Assembly (NCBI GenBank): GCA_007570785.1
Contig: ML664174.1
Coordinates: 2,487,504 to 2,551,503, forward strand
Direction: 5' to 3'
Length of the DNA stretch: 64,000 bases
From: Antilocapra americana
Taxonomy: Eukaryota; Chordata; Mammalia; Artiodactyla; Antilocapridae
In this document: positions 23,459-34,439 of the stretch, in pieces
Layout: the number at the start of each line of letters is the position of its first letter
How positions within the stretch are numbered: the stretch's first letter is position 1
Notes under the pieces: generated by a model
Database searches by the model: none
Told to the model about the DNA's origin: nothing
Seen by the model: the letters and a program-made list of their open reading frames with translations, nothing else
Position numbers and translations under genes: made by a program

Positions 23459-23661
23459 CTCATTTGGGAGGAGAAGGCAGGAAGGAGAAGGAGGCAGCAG
23501 CCGCAGCGCGCACCGCGGAGGACTTATTCGGTTCCACGTCAGAAAGTGACACCTCAACTTTCCACGGCTTTGACGAGGACGATTTGGAAGAGCCTCGCTC
23601 CTGCCGAGGACGTCGCAGTGGCCGGGGTTCGCCCACAGCTGATAAAAAGGGCAGTTGCTAA
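23459..23661 (+). CDS. DPF3: DPF3 alternative terminal exon, isoform DPF3a C-terminus
   Basis: This exon begins after CAG at 23456-23458. Joined to the phase-1 end of the PHD1 exon it reads A-H-L-G-G-E-G-R-K-E-K, then an alanine run, the Ser/Asp/Glu-rich segment LFGSTSESDTSTFHGFDEDD, an Arg/Gly-rich segment (RSCRGRRSGRGS) and ADKKGSC before TAA at 23659-23661. This agrees with the DPF3a-specific tail as I know it from mammals. The isoform lacks the complete double PHD module and so should lose acetyl-histone reading while keeping the N-terminal BAF-binding part. The acidic Ser-rich block has the character of casein kinase 2 sites; published work on DPF3a in heart hypertrophy describes CK2 phosphorylation in this isoform, but I have not mapped the residue. 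The frame is intact and base composition shifts to GC-rich within the exon. Confidence 0.95.
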
Positions 23662-24760
23662 ACACACGGGACAGACTCTCTGGGCAATTAGCCATCATCA
23701 CCTTGTGACTTTGGTCATTGTTCTGGTTCTGACTTTTTTTTTTTAAATGAAAGACAGTTTAGATTTTCCCTTCATCCTGCCTTTTTCCTCTCACCTTCCA
23801 CACGTTCCTCCTGTCTTTTCCCTTTATTTAGGGTACATACAGCAGAAGCACAAATTCCTGAAAAGAAGCAGAACAAAAGAGCAGAATTAACAGTCCTTCA
23901 GAGCGACGGCATTGTGATGTACTATTTATTTTCCATAGATATGGGAAGTTAGGTGGACTAGCTCTTTTTTTGGGGGGGATCTTTTTGACATGAGCAGAGT
24001 TGATTTCCTCAGTTTCCCTATTTATTGGCAAAACGAAGAGAGGAGGAACATTGGGTTTGGAAACAAAGAACCAATAATGTTAAAAAAAATGATTACTTAT
24101 ATATTCTAGCTATTATTAGTAGACATCCTTTTTTTTTGAGACAGAGAGGGAGAGAAAAGGGAAATCAAATAAATAAAAGTAATATTCCATGTAGAAGAAA
24201 GCCTCTGTGGGGGAGGATTGATCCAAGGCGATCCCGTCAGGAAGATGTCCTCGATTGGAATCGGTGGCTTCCCACAGCAGACCCCTCCCCAGTTTTCCTC
24301 CTCGACCTTCCCATCTTCCTCCCTGCTTGCAAGGACACATCAGCAGCTCCCGGGAAGTGGGAAGCGGCTGCCCATGTGTGGTCTCGTCCAGTGCCTGGGC
24401 CCCAACCAGCAGCGCCTGCAGGATCCTCTTCCTCCATCAGCAGAGCTGCTGTTTTGTTGTTGCTGGTTTTTTCCTCACCTTCCTCCTGGTGAAGAGCGAT
24501 TTCCAAACTCAGGAATGGACTCTCAGCAGAAAGTCATGGACTCAGAAGTGACAAAACCACTTGAGGCTGCGCTCATGGAAGAAAGAACGTTACCTCACCG
24601 TAGAGTTCCCTCTCCCCTTGTCCCTGTCTAAAAACATAGAAATACCCATTGGATGATCGAGTCTCCCACATTTCTTCTATTGTTTATAGTGCCCTCCAGG
24701 CACTTTGTTTTATGTTTCCAATAGCACCTCCTGAAATAAACCAAAGCAACACTTGCTCAA
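23662..24760 (+). other. DPF3: Probable DPF3a 3' untranslated region
   Basis: The sequence after the DPF3a stop lacks ruminant SINEs and splice-supported exons and contains AATAAA hexamers at 24168-24173, 24172-24177 and 24735-24740. I take the last as the most likely distal cleavage signal, because a G/T-bearing stretch follows within about 40 bases. Several frames across 24218-24631 are open but are most likely untranslated. The exact 3' end is an inference. Confidence 0.5.
24735..24740 (+). terminator. Candidate DPF3a polyadenylation signal AATAAA
   Basis: A canonical hexamer lies 1.07 kb after the DPF3a stop codon. Two overlapping earlier copies (24168-24177) could give a shorter 3' end of about 0.5 kb. 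Confidence 0.4.
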
Positions 24761-26440
24761 GGCCCCTGGGGTGATGAAGACCATCCACCTCGTTGCCAGT
24801 CCCAAGGATGAACAGCTGTGCGGTTCTTGTCCAAAGGTATGTCCTGGCTGACTTGTCTTATAATGAGGGAATACCATCCTAGTTGTTTTGTTTTCTTTCT
24901 TTCTTTTTTCCTTTCCCCTCTTCTAACTTGTCTTTTGTTTTTCTGAGTTCGGACCTCCTTACTCATGTGGGAGTGGCCCCTGGAGCATCTTTCTACCCAG
25001 CCATCTACTGTCTGAGTGTGCATGCATACTTACATGGGCCTGTGCCTAAGTGTGGGATCTGAGTCTTGTTTGGACTCTGGGGGGCTCCGTGTGGAAAATT
25101 GGGGGTTTCAATTGCAAGAGAAATGGCTGGGGGAGTGCTTGGCTAACTGCCTTCTTTGGCTATGCCTGGAAGCAGAACCCACGGAACTGAGGTTGGAGTT
25201 GGCTGCTGTCCTCGGGTAGGAGTGAGAGGGCTGCATGTCTAGGGTGGAATTCTCCGCTCGATACCAATTAAGAGAAGATCTCTGATTAGGTACATTTAAC
25301 CCAGTTGATGTGAAGATTCTGAATTCCCCCCTAAACGTGGTCAAGGTCTCTGGCCTTTGTGAGAGTGTAGGTCTCCCTTGGCTTGGGTTGGGAGACCTAT
25401 GAGGCCACCAGGCAATAGGCTATAAGTGTCTGGAAGGATCTGCTTTGACAATCCAGTTTTTGCAGAGCCCCCATGAATTAGACCTCTCATTAAACTAACA
25501 CACCAGCCCAACGGAAGCAAGGACCAAGGAAAGAAACCCACAAATGGACTCTTTATGCTTCCTTTTCTGATAGCCTGAGACAGAAAGGGCTTCTACTTTT
25601 CTACTGCTTTAAATACGTAAGTGCTTTCCTGGGCATTTGTGCTCAATTGTGAGAGAATGAGAGTAACTATCTCACCCACTTGGGAGATGGTCTGCCTGAT
25701 CTGTATGTGACCCTGTTCTTAGAAAATATGGCATAAACCTCCAACGTTGTAATATTCCTGCATGCTCACATGTGGGAAAAAGCCAACGCAGCTGGTTCCA
25801 GTTGGTTTCTGCTGAGAGGCTTACAGCCTGCTCTTGCTGTCATCCTTCACCCCTTTACTTCATCTATTCTGTTACTTTGACTCAGGATTCATAGCCTTAT
25901 AACTTGTTCTCACTGGTAAAATATGAACTTCTACATTAATAAAAATATATCCAATCAATCTATATGGTCATTTGAAATCTTGTAGTCCTGAAATTCTCAG
26001 TGACAGCTTGACTTTGAACCTGAAATTTAAAAAAAACCTCACTTATGGCAAATTATGAAAGTTCATCTAATTTCAGAGTCTAGCTTAGGCTTCTGAAAGG
26101 GAGCCATGAATGAACTGTCTAAACAAATGCCCATGGAAAGATTTATCTGAGGATGGCTATTGCTCACCTATTTTAGTTTTGCTAGCATAATTTGATCTTC
26201 AGTGTCTCTTGTTTGGATGTCCTCATCTTTCTTAGCTGGTATAGTAAAGGTGAATGTAATCATGCATCTTAGCATTACTTGAGTACCTTATCTCATCTTG
26301 CTTATAGTATCAGAATTCATAATCTTAAAAAAGAAAACAGGAAAAGAATTGGAAGGGACTTTGAAGATGATCAAGTTCAAGTCCTTCACTTTTCATTGGG
26401 AAAGATCAACCCAGAGAGACTGTGTTACATTTGAGAGGGG

Positions 26441-26565
26441 GAAATGGACATTGCTTGGAGGCATATGTCTTAAGGGGAATGAAGAAGACTCTAAAAGAAG
26501 AGTTTTGGAAATGGACATTGCTTGGAGGCAGATGTCTTAAGAGGAATGAAGAAAACTCTAAAACT
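26441..26565. repeat. 67-bp imperfect tandem duplication
   Basis: The unit beginning GAAATGGACATTGCTTGGAG at 26441 recurs at 26508 with few changes, through 'atgtcttaag' and 'gaatgaaga' to 'ctctaaa'. The period is 67 bases and there are two copies. Confidence 0.93.
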
Positions 26566-26739
26566 CTAAAAGGAGGCTTAGGAGGAGGAAGCTGGTTGTC
26601 CTGGGTTTCCAAGTGCCTTGATCATCAGTGTTATAGTTTATTGACTATAACAATAGTCAGTAGTCCTCCTTTCTTTATATACCAGTGGCAAACCATTTGC
26701 AAGCCAGGCCTTGTTCTGTTTTCTCTGAAACAGTTCATT

Positions 26740-26890
26740 TAATCCTCTCGACTATCTCTAAGGTAGGTGCTTGTATTACCCACAGTTTACGGATGAGGAA
26801 ACTGAGAGTTAGTAATTAAGGAATGTAGTTGAAGTCCCAGAGCTAATAAGGAGCCAGATTTTGATCCTTGGCAACCTTGACTCCAGGACT
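26740..26890. repeat. MIR-like fragment
   Basis: 'acggatgaggaaactgagag' and 'gaagtcccagagctaataag' match the MIR core pattern. Confidence 0.8.
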
Positions 26891-28135
26891 TATACTATTT
26901 ACTTTTATTATTGTTCTGTGTTGCCCGTTGCATGTTCCATATATGGAATATAGGTATATATAGTTATATCTTTCTTCCTTTTTCTCAGGTCCACCTGAGA
27001 ACTTTAAAAGGTAATCAGTCTTATTAAAAGCAGTCTCAAAACTGAAGAGTAAGCAGTAAGATCCCCAAAGATAATTCCAATTAAAATTCTGTGCACAATT
27101 TTATAGAGAGCCCATCTTCTAAACCACCGTTTCTAGACCTTCCCTCCTGATGCCTACTAGGGACAAAGATCTACTTTCTTGCACCCTCAGAAATTGCAAG
27201 AGTTGTGTGAGTAGTCAGCACATCTGTTGTTTTGTTGTTGCTTTTGTTAAGTATCAATGCTCAAATATTAATATAAAATAAATTAGAGTCATCAGGATGA
27301 AAGTGGTCTGATTAGTTTTCTCTGTCCTCAGCTCAGTAACACACCACCCCAAATCCTTTAAAATTTGTCACCTAATTTTCTGAATCCGAGCCCAGAGATA
27401 GGAGAATCAAAGATAGTAGAACCTTCTAAATTTGTTGCAACATACAAAACCCCTTGGGGGAACTCTTCTGTAAAGGTGATTATCGTTGTTGTCTACCTGT
27501 TGTCTTTTCCTACCTAGGATAGTCTAATCCTTTACATCTGTTACCGAGACTATGTAGAGAGCAGACCCTCTAATCACTATTAACACTGGGAGTGAGAAAT
27601 TTGCATTTAATTTTTTTAAGGTACTTTAAAGTCACTAATGCTATTTGCTACTGGTATTTTAGAGAGAAAGATTTAATAAAAACATGATGTTCACATCAAT
27701 AGTATCCCTTTAAGTCTTCCTGCTTACCTTGCATCTCTCTTTGCACCTAATGGGCTGCAGCCTGGTATTGCCTTTATATAGCACTTGAGGGAACACAAGA
27801 TCATTACTCAGGGAGAGAACTAAAGGCTGTTTGGAGGTTCTCACTTCATGGTGGAATAAAATTAATTAATATTATCCCAATATGCCTCCTGTTACGTCTG
27901 ATGAATATCATCTTGAACTTGTACTTAAAGTTTGAGCAGACTCATGTGTTAGGAATTTTTCTATGGGGGATTTTGTTGACTTCTGGAAGTGAAGTTACTT
28001 GTGCCATGTATTCTGAGTGAGGCATTTTTTTAAGTAGAAGCCTAGAGTAGAAAAGTCTGAACTCAATCCCTTTGTGAGCTTGTTTCCATGAATCTCTGCC
28101 ATGGTTTCTCTATCCCTAGGATATGGACATTCCTT

Positions 28136-28365
28136 GTGTTAGTTGCTCAGTCATGTCTGACTCTTTGCAATCCCATGGATTGTAGCCTGCCAGGCTCCTC
28201 TGTCCATGGAATTAGCCAGGAATAAATATTGGACTATTCTCCAGGCAGGATTACTGGAGTGGGTAGCCATTCCCTTCTCCAGGGGATCTTCCCGACCCAG
28301 GGATCGAATCCAAGTCTCCTGCATTGTGGACAGATTCTTTACCATCGGAGCCACCAGGGAAGCCC
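28136..28365 (-). mobile_element. Bov-tA SINE, antisense, exact 12-bp target duplication
   Basis: TGGACATTCCTT at 28124-28135 and 28366-28377 flanks the element. It contains an extra internal segment ('attagccaggaataaatatt') before the 'tctccaggcaggattactgg' part, which looks like a local partial duplication. Confidence 0.95.
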
Positions 28366-28419
28366 TGGACATTCCTTACCCTATCACAATATATAACCAG
28401 CATTACATAACTATGATTC

Positions 28420-28540
28420 TTCAGACAACCCCATGAGGTAAAATAGAGTCTCTTTATACCCATTTTGCTGATGAGGAAACTAAGGCTTGATCAGGTTAAA
28501 TGACTGGTCTGATGTTCCAGGGTCAGTAGGTGGTTTCTGG
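28420..28540. repeat. MIR-like fragment
   Basis: 'cattttgctgatgaggaaac' and 'ggttaaatgactggtctgat' are typical of a MIR core. Confidence 0.75.
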
Positions 28541-30316
28541 GTCTCTCTTGAGTGTGATCAGTCAAGGGCTTTGAGGTCTTTCACTCAAGACCTCACTGGA
28601 TTGAAAGGAGGCATCTGATGCTGTAAAAACCAAACCAAATCAACCCATCCTAACCCAAACTGAACCGAACTCCTAAATCCCAGCCTATTATCCCCTTAGG
28701 ATCCTGTTGAGAGGTGGCAGTGTCTAAGTTTTCATGAGCTTCCCCAAAGAACTGGGGTTGACTGGTGGTCAGTGTGCTGGCAGTGACATCAGAGTGGGGT
28801 GGGTGGAGGTGGGAGGTGGCAGGGAGTGAAGACCTCAGACTCTGTTTTGGTCACATACCCAGGTACTTCTAACACTGAAACACTGAATTGTATGATTCTG
28901 TTGTGCTTAATAAAAGTGATTTCTGACCATTTACTCAAAATAGGAAAAACTGTATGGGGAAAATCATTCAACTTGATTGATTTATAAAACAGCCGAGAAT
29001 GACAGAAGATCCTTGTCAGAACTAAATTATTGGCTAAAAAGCATTGGCAATTAGGTTTTCAAAGTGTTTTAACACTGGCCCTTTGCCAATAACTAAGACT
29101 TAATTTTTTTTTCAAGTTTTGAAATAGTTTCATACTTACAAACTTGCACAAATAATTCAAAGATTTTCCACATACTTTTCACCCAGATTCTTCAATTAAC
29201 TGAAGTACAATGATCACAACCAAGGAATTCACACTGATGCAGTACTACAATCTACGGACTCTATTCATGATTGATTTACTCCATTATGAGTGACTCAGAC
29301 ATTTTGCCTTTAAGCTGAGGTTTAGGCTAGTATGTTTGTAGAGTATAATATTTTCATTCATATAGTGGCTAGGGACTGAATAATAGCAGCTCAGCCTTGT
29401 GAGGGATAGGATGAAATTAAACATAGGGTCAGTGGATTTATTTGGAATCTAGCTGGGCAAACTAGATATTAGTAAGTAGTTAAAAACATATAAGAGTATC
29501 ATGGGATGGTATGTGAGTATTTTTGCCATGAATCACAGCAGTCAGGGAGATTTTCTTGGAGGAAGTCATACAGATCAACAAAGAGCTGTAGCTTGACTAT
29601 TGCTATTTAATCTGTAGGCAAGGGTGTCTATTGTGAGAGAGAATGAAGATAGTGCTAAACAAAAAGCAAAACTGGGAACCACGGCCTGAAACATAAAATG
29701 GCAAAAATCATAGTACTTTTAGAAAGTGCTTAAGTATTGTTCTGTAGCATTTTGTCCATGTCCCTAGCATTAGTGCTTATCAAACATATTGTGATTTTTT
29801 GGTAGTCTTTCTCATCAAACAGATGGTGTGTTCCTTGAGGGCAAAATGATATCATGCATGTCCCTCGGACAGTACCCGACACCATTGTACCATAATTATT
29901 TGTTGAGATAAACAGAACTGAGCAACGTTTCTGAGCTGATTAGTGGAAGGATTTAGCATCTCCTATGCACAGTGGATGCTCAAGAAATTTTCTTGGCAGA
30001 AAAGTTGAAGCCATAGCTGGACACAGCATCCATTGGTCAAGTGAAGGAAGTAAATGAGAGCCAGAAGGCAGTGACATGGTGGTGGGGAGTGGAGGAGGGA
30101 GAGAGAATGAGGACATGAGAATGGGGTGAGGGGCAAGTAGGAGATCTGTAGAGTGATGGAAAGTAAGCCTCCTGAAGGCAGCTGAGAGCAGAAGACTGAG
30201 ATGTAGCAGGACATTCCCAGTGGCCCGCAGTTGGCCCAGAAAGAGAAAATGGATGTAGGAGGATAAGGTTGGGAACCAACCAACTAGTTTCTAGGTGGCT
30301 TAATTAGGGCAGAAGA

Positions 30317-30318
<2 letters not shown>
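28541..30318. other. Unique AT-rich sequence with old LINE traces
   Basis: Around 29105-29230, 'cttgcacaaataattcaaag' and 'tcttcaattaactgaagtac' resemble an old L1M fragment. Around 29830-29910 there is an L2-like 3' end ('tccttgagggcaaaatgata'). Otherwise it is unique. Confidence 0.45.

Positions 30319-30361
<43 letters not shown>
30319..30361. repeat. (GT)n microsatellite
   Basis: About 21 perfect GT units. Confidence 0.97.
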
Positions 30362-30946
30362 GGGAGGGTCAAAGGTAGAAATCTGAGGAAACAGAAAGGA
30401 TGTGGGATATGGTTATGAGACAGACTCACCAAACAAGCAGTGAAACAAGGTTGGGTGGGTGGGGATCTGGGCCACTGCTGGGGTGGGGTGGGTACTGGAA
30501 GACTCCTGGCAGAGGGTGAAAGTCTGATAGATGCCTAACTTGGCAAGCACTCTCTGGGGGCTCTGGAGAAAGGCCAGCTGGTTCTGTTGCTGGAGTGAAG
30601 GGGCTGGAGGAGATGGAACAGTGAAGAGATGAGCACAGGGGAGGAGGAGTAGGGGAGCCCGGGAAAGGACAGCAGAGAAGCAGATCCAAGAAGGGGACAG
30701 TGGAATGGGATGGGATGCAGAGGAAAGATTCAGAAACAGGGGTGTAGGGAGGGCTTGGCAGCGGGTGGAAATGAGGCCCCTCTCAGTTCTCTTTGAAAGC
30801 ATCAGTGGATGGATAGAGTCCTGGCTTTGGAAGTGCATCAGATCCAGTGCTGTACACCTGACCAGTGATGCCTTGGGTACTGGAAGTGATGGGGGATGGG
30901 AAGGGGAGGTGCAACCTGGAAGAGGCTGAGCAACTCATTTAATTTT

Positions 30947-30981
30947 CTTTCTTTCTTTTCTTTTTTTTTTTTTTTTTTTAG
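30947..30981 (-). mobile_element. Poly(A)-tail-only retroinsertion (T-tract on this strand)
   Basis: A pyrimidine run of CTTT units followed by about 21 T, ending in AG, is enclosed by near-identical 13-base repeats CTCATTTAATTTT (30934-30946) and CTCATTTGATTTT (30982-30994). This is the footprint of L1-type priming with nothing but an A-rich tail copied. Confidence 0.55.
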
Positions 30982-30994
30982 CTCATTTGATTTT

Positions 30995-31897
30995 GAACTT
31001 TGTTCCCTGCTGGCTTGGCCACTTTACAGTTGAACCCTCCCCACCCCTCCACTCACCACTCAGAGTGAGCTGGATACCATGGGGACACCTATCTCTGCCC
31101 TCAGGAACTGCTTCTTGGGGTGAAATGTGATAGTCCTTGGTTTTATTGCTTACTCCTTTGTGCCGACTACTCCATTCCAAAGACCAAAATAACCTGGCAG
31201 ACTTCATTTCAGCTAGAAGCAAAATCCTTGCCTGGCTGGTTCCCATCCTGGCTAAAGGGACCCACCTGGTTTGAACTGCCACCACGTTCCAAGGCTGACT
31301 CCGGGGATCACTGGGCTAGTTGAGGACTGGAGCAGAAATCTTGGCTTGATTCTCTCTCTGAGTAATTCTGACACCCTGGGGCAGGATTGGGGATGAGAGT
31401 ATTTGCATGAAGCAGTGTCCTGTGGGGCAACCATTGGGTCGTGCTGTGACTACTGCTGGTCCTGTACTGTAGACACTATTCATTTCCATTTAAGTGACAG
31501 GTGACAGATTCTATCATGATGGTCCTTCTGGAGTATTTCAACAGGGGAAAGATTGTTTCATTTCTAAGTAGAGGAGAAAAAAGTAAAGATTTTGCTAATA
31601 CTCAGTTTTGCCTGCTATGCCACCTAGGAATTAAAAATCCAGCCATGCCCTCTGTTTCTCGTGTCATTCTGTTGTCCAGGAGCAGCTGATCTCTCCTATT
31701 CCTGGCTGATGTTGAGCTGCTGGTGTTGAATGAAGGCACGACAGACACCTAGTCTGGGGCTTGTTGTGCATAGCCGTGGCCTCATTGGCTTGGCAAATTG
31801 TTAGTTGTTTCCATTTTTTTTTTTCCCCCAATTCATTTCATTTCCACCACTTCCTTAAATTGAAATCTTTCTTTTTTTAGGCAGTTGTCCTGTGCTG
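30995..31897. other. Unique sequence
   Basis: No gene, repeat or convincing exon is recognised between the T-tract insertion and the candidate exon acceptor. Confidence 0.45.
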
Positions 31898-31937
31898 TTG
31901 TTTTTTGTTTTATCTTTCATTGCCTTTCCCTCTGCAG

Positions 31938-32179
31938 TCAACGCTCTGACCTGGAGACTCCGGCATCCTTCAAGCAAGCCGTATCTGAAGAAGGTGGAGA
32001 GAAGCCATGAGAATCAGCACCTCCTCTTCCTCTTCCTCCTCCTCCTTCTCCTCTTCCCTTGCCTGGCCCCCTCCTGCGCATGTGTTTCCGCCAACACAGG
32101 AGCCTGTTGTGGACAAGCCTCCAGTGCAACTCAGCTTGGCTCAGAGAAGTCTCGGGAATGGCCTCACTTTGTGCAATAA
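31938..32179 (+). CDS. Candidate additional alternative terminal exon of DPF3 (unconfirmed)
   Basis: A strong acceptor, with a long T/C tract from about 31898 ending CCCTCTGCAG at 31937, precedes a frame that fits the phase-1 donor of the PHD1 exon. The carried-over g plus tc gives valine, and 79 further codons follow to TAA at 32177-32179. The predicted tail starts V-N-A-L-T-W-R-L-R-H-P, has a Lys/Arg/Glu-rich stretch, a run of Leu/Phe encoded by a CTC/TTC microsatellite (about 32026-32060) and a Cys-rich end. The sequence after the stop is AT-rich with AATAAA hexamers at 32448, 32502 and 32672, which is 3'-UTR-like. I do not recognise the peptide from a known DPF3 isoform. The leucine run is repeat-derived, so this could equally be a cryptic site in intron DNA. 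Confidence 0.3.
32026..32060. repeat. (CTC/TTC)n low-complexity tract
   Basis: An imperfect pyrimidine trinucleotide repeat. It would encode Leu/Phe in the candidate exon frame. Confidence 0.9.
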
Positions 32180-32700
32180 GAAGACTTTTTTTTAATTCTC
32201 CATTACATTTTTTTTTTAAGTGTCTGTGAGAAAATATCCAGGTCAGACTGGAATCGCTCTACCGTAGAAATAACTGAACACAAACAGACTTACAGGAAAA
32301 AAAAAAGAGTTAACTATTTTATTTATTTCAATATTTAAAAGAAAAGGTGCTGATGTGGCACAGTATTTTTGTTTAAAGTACCTTCAACTTCAAAAGCTAA
32401 AAGCAATTTTTGTGAAGACATGAAAATCAATAGAGGACTTACTGTAAAATAAAGACTGCATATTAACTCTAAGGAAAAATACCCCACATTTTTAATAAGA
32501 GAATAAAGATCAACTCTGCTCTCTCAGGCTTTTTAAAAAGCCATTCATGTATGTTCTTTAGGTATTTTTATTTCTGCAAGTTGGATGTGGTAAGTGAGGA
32601 GTGATCAGTTGTTTTTTTTCTCCTTCAAAAGTCTATTGAAAGTGTTTGATTATGTGTTAAGACTTGACTGAAATAAATTAGCCACAAGGGCTATCAGCAG
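32180..32700 (+). other. AT-rich segment with three AATAAA hexamers
   Basis: Hexamers lie at 32448-32453, 32502-32507 and 32672-32677, and I recognise no repeat. This would be the 3' untranslated region if the exon at 31938 is used. Otherwise it is unique intron sequence. Confidence 0.3.
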
Positions 32701-32759
32701 TCTCTCCGCTCCCCCCTAAAACAGTCAAACAAACAAACTCTCCCCTCACCCCAGGCAAG

Positions 32760-33140
32760 CCCCATTTATCTGATGTCGAGAAGCAGCCTGGCTCCCGGTT
32801 ATCATGTCTGATGAGGCCTAGTTCTGAAAGGAATTCCATCTAGCGATTAAATATATCTCTGCAAGTTCAACAGATTTAAACACAGACAGCTTTGTTTAAA
32901 ATAACCCAGTGAAGAAAGAGAAAGAGAGGAGAGAAAAAAAAGAGAGAACAAGATATAAGCATTTGCTGGGATGATATTAAGTCCGTTCCCTAAGAACTCC
33001 TAGAGGAGACTTGCAAAGGGAGCCTACTGCTAATCTGGCTTCTAGATGTCCCCAAGGGCGAGGAAGGCCAACCCGACGGAGGGAAGGTTCACGTTCAGTT
33101 GCTGATGGGGAGAAAGGCGGGTGAATTGTCCTTTTATGGC
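32760..33140. promoter_or_regulatory. Candidate muscle/cardiac regulatory cluster (GATA and CArG motifs)
   Basis: The segment is repeat-poor. It holds a TTATCT at about 32766 and a TTATCA at about 32799 (both GATA sites on the minus strand) and a perfect CArG box CCTTTTATGG at 33130-33139. SRF and GATA4 act with MEF2A in the cardiac network in which DPF3 has been placed. Function is inferred from motifs and gene context only. Confidence 0.3.
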
Positions 33141-34439
33141 CATGTTAGTGGACGTGAATGTGACCTATGAAACACATTCAGCATTGTGTCTGCGGCCTGG
33201 TGAAGGAGCTGGGGTGACTGGCTGGGTGGCTGGGTTTTGCTCCCGGTCTTATACATTCAGGCTCTTGAGTTTCCCTCACTGCTAAGCAGAGTCGTAATAA
33301 TCAATGTGCCATCTAACGCTGGATATTCCTCTCAGGAAAAGTCTTGGGTGGCAGTGTTAGTGGGATGGTTCTGAGCCCGAAAATCTCTTTCTCACCTTAG
33401 TGAGGGGAGATTGGAGGGGCACAGAATTCTTGCCAGTCCGTTCAAGGCCAGTCCCTTGGGGAGATCACCAAGAGTGGTTTTTTTTTTTTCTTTTTATCAT
33501 TTTGTTGTCCTTTCTGTGACATTTTCTGATAGAAAATGTCCTTTATCAAAATGATAATTATAATAATAATCCACTCTCCAACCAACTCCCACAAGTTATA
33601 ATATGTGTAGAATTGTGATAAAGTTTTGCATAATGTAGGGTTTGTATCAAGTTTGTGTAAGTTTTGGTTAAAATAAAAGCCTGTTTCCAATGCTCCTATA
33701 GCATCTCTGTAAATGTTGCTTTTCCATCCTCATCCTCCATGAGTTCAGCTTTCACCCTGTCCTATACTAGGGGCTCCTGGATTCTGCCCATTTGCATGCC
33801 CAGGATCTGTTGAGCCCTATTATTTTGTTTAGAAGCACAGTCCAGAACAGAGGCTGCTGTTGGCTTGGCTGACAGGCGGTGACTTGGAAAGTGAACAATG
33901 TCCAGGGTTGGTACCAGCATCTGAGTTGCTGTTACCCACCTACTATCACCACAGCCACTCTCACCCTCTCCATGGCCAAAATGAAGCAATGGAGGGCTTG
34001 GTTATGTGTACTGACTTAGTATACCCATCCATTGTTGCTGTCACACCCTGTGCTAAGATAATTTTGAACAGTAATGCATGATGTAGTGTGTGCTTGGGAA
34101 AAGCTGAGAGGTTAATGCTTCCACTTCCTGGAAGGTAGTGGTGTAGCCTCCCCAAGCTGCCAGTTGGTGCAGCTGTAAACCTGCCCCCCAACCCAAGATA
34201 AGAATCTCCTTAAGTGTGGAGGTGGACATTTCTTTGATGGATCCTCCAGGTCGAAGTGGACCAGGCCAGCCTCTTAGGCCAGGTTTGCCCCCTGAGCATT
34301 GCCAGCCCACACTCAGGCCAGGTGGAGATGGAACAGGACACTATGCTGCTGCTGCTAGAAAGTTCCATCTTCCTTTAGACATTATGGATTTTAAACATTT
34401 CTCCAGCAGTTAAAAGGATTTCCCCCGCAGTATACCCTC
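33141..34439. other. Unique sequence
   Basis: No gene or young repeat is recognised. A T-tract at 33478-33490 and an ATAATAATAAT patch near 33555-33570 are simple sequence. Confidence 0.5.

Larger units (their letters stand above)
24761..28123. other. Unique sequence, few repeats (presumed DPF3b intron)
   Basis: I recognise no young ruminant SINE over 3.3 kb. A pyrimidine-rich patch lies at 24885-24935, a local tandem duplication at 26441-26565 and a MIR-like piece at 26740-26890. The rest is AT-rich unique DNA. No DPF3b exon was found here. Confidence 0.5.

Noticed and set aside
24218..24631. Open frame of 137 codons after the DPF3a stop
   Set aside because: It lies in the probable DPF3a 3' untranslated region, with no family match and overlapping frames on both strands.
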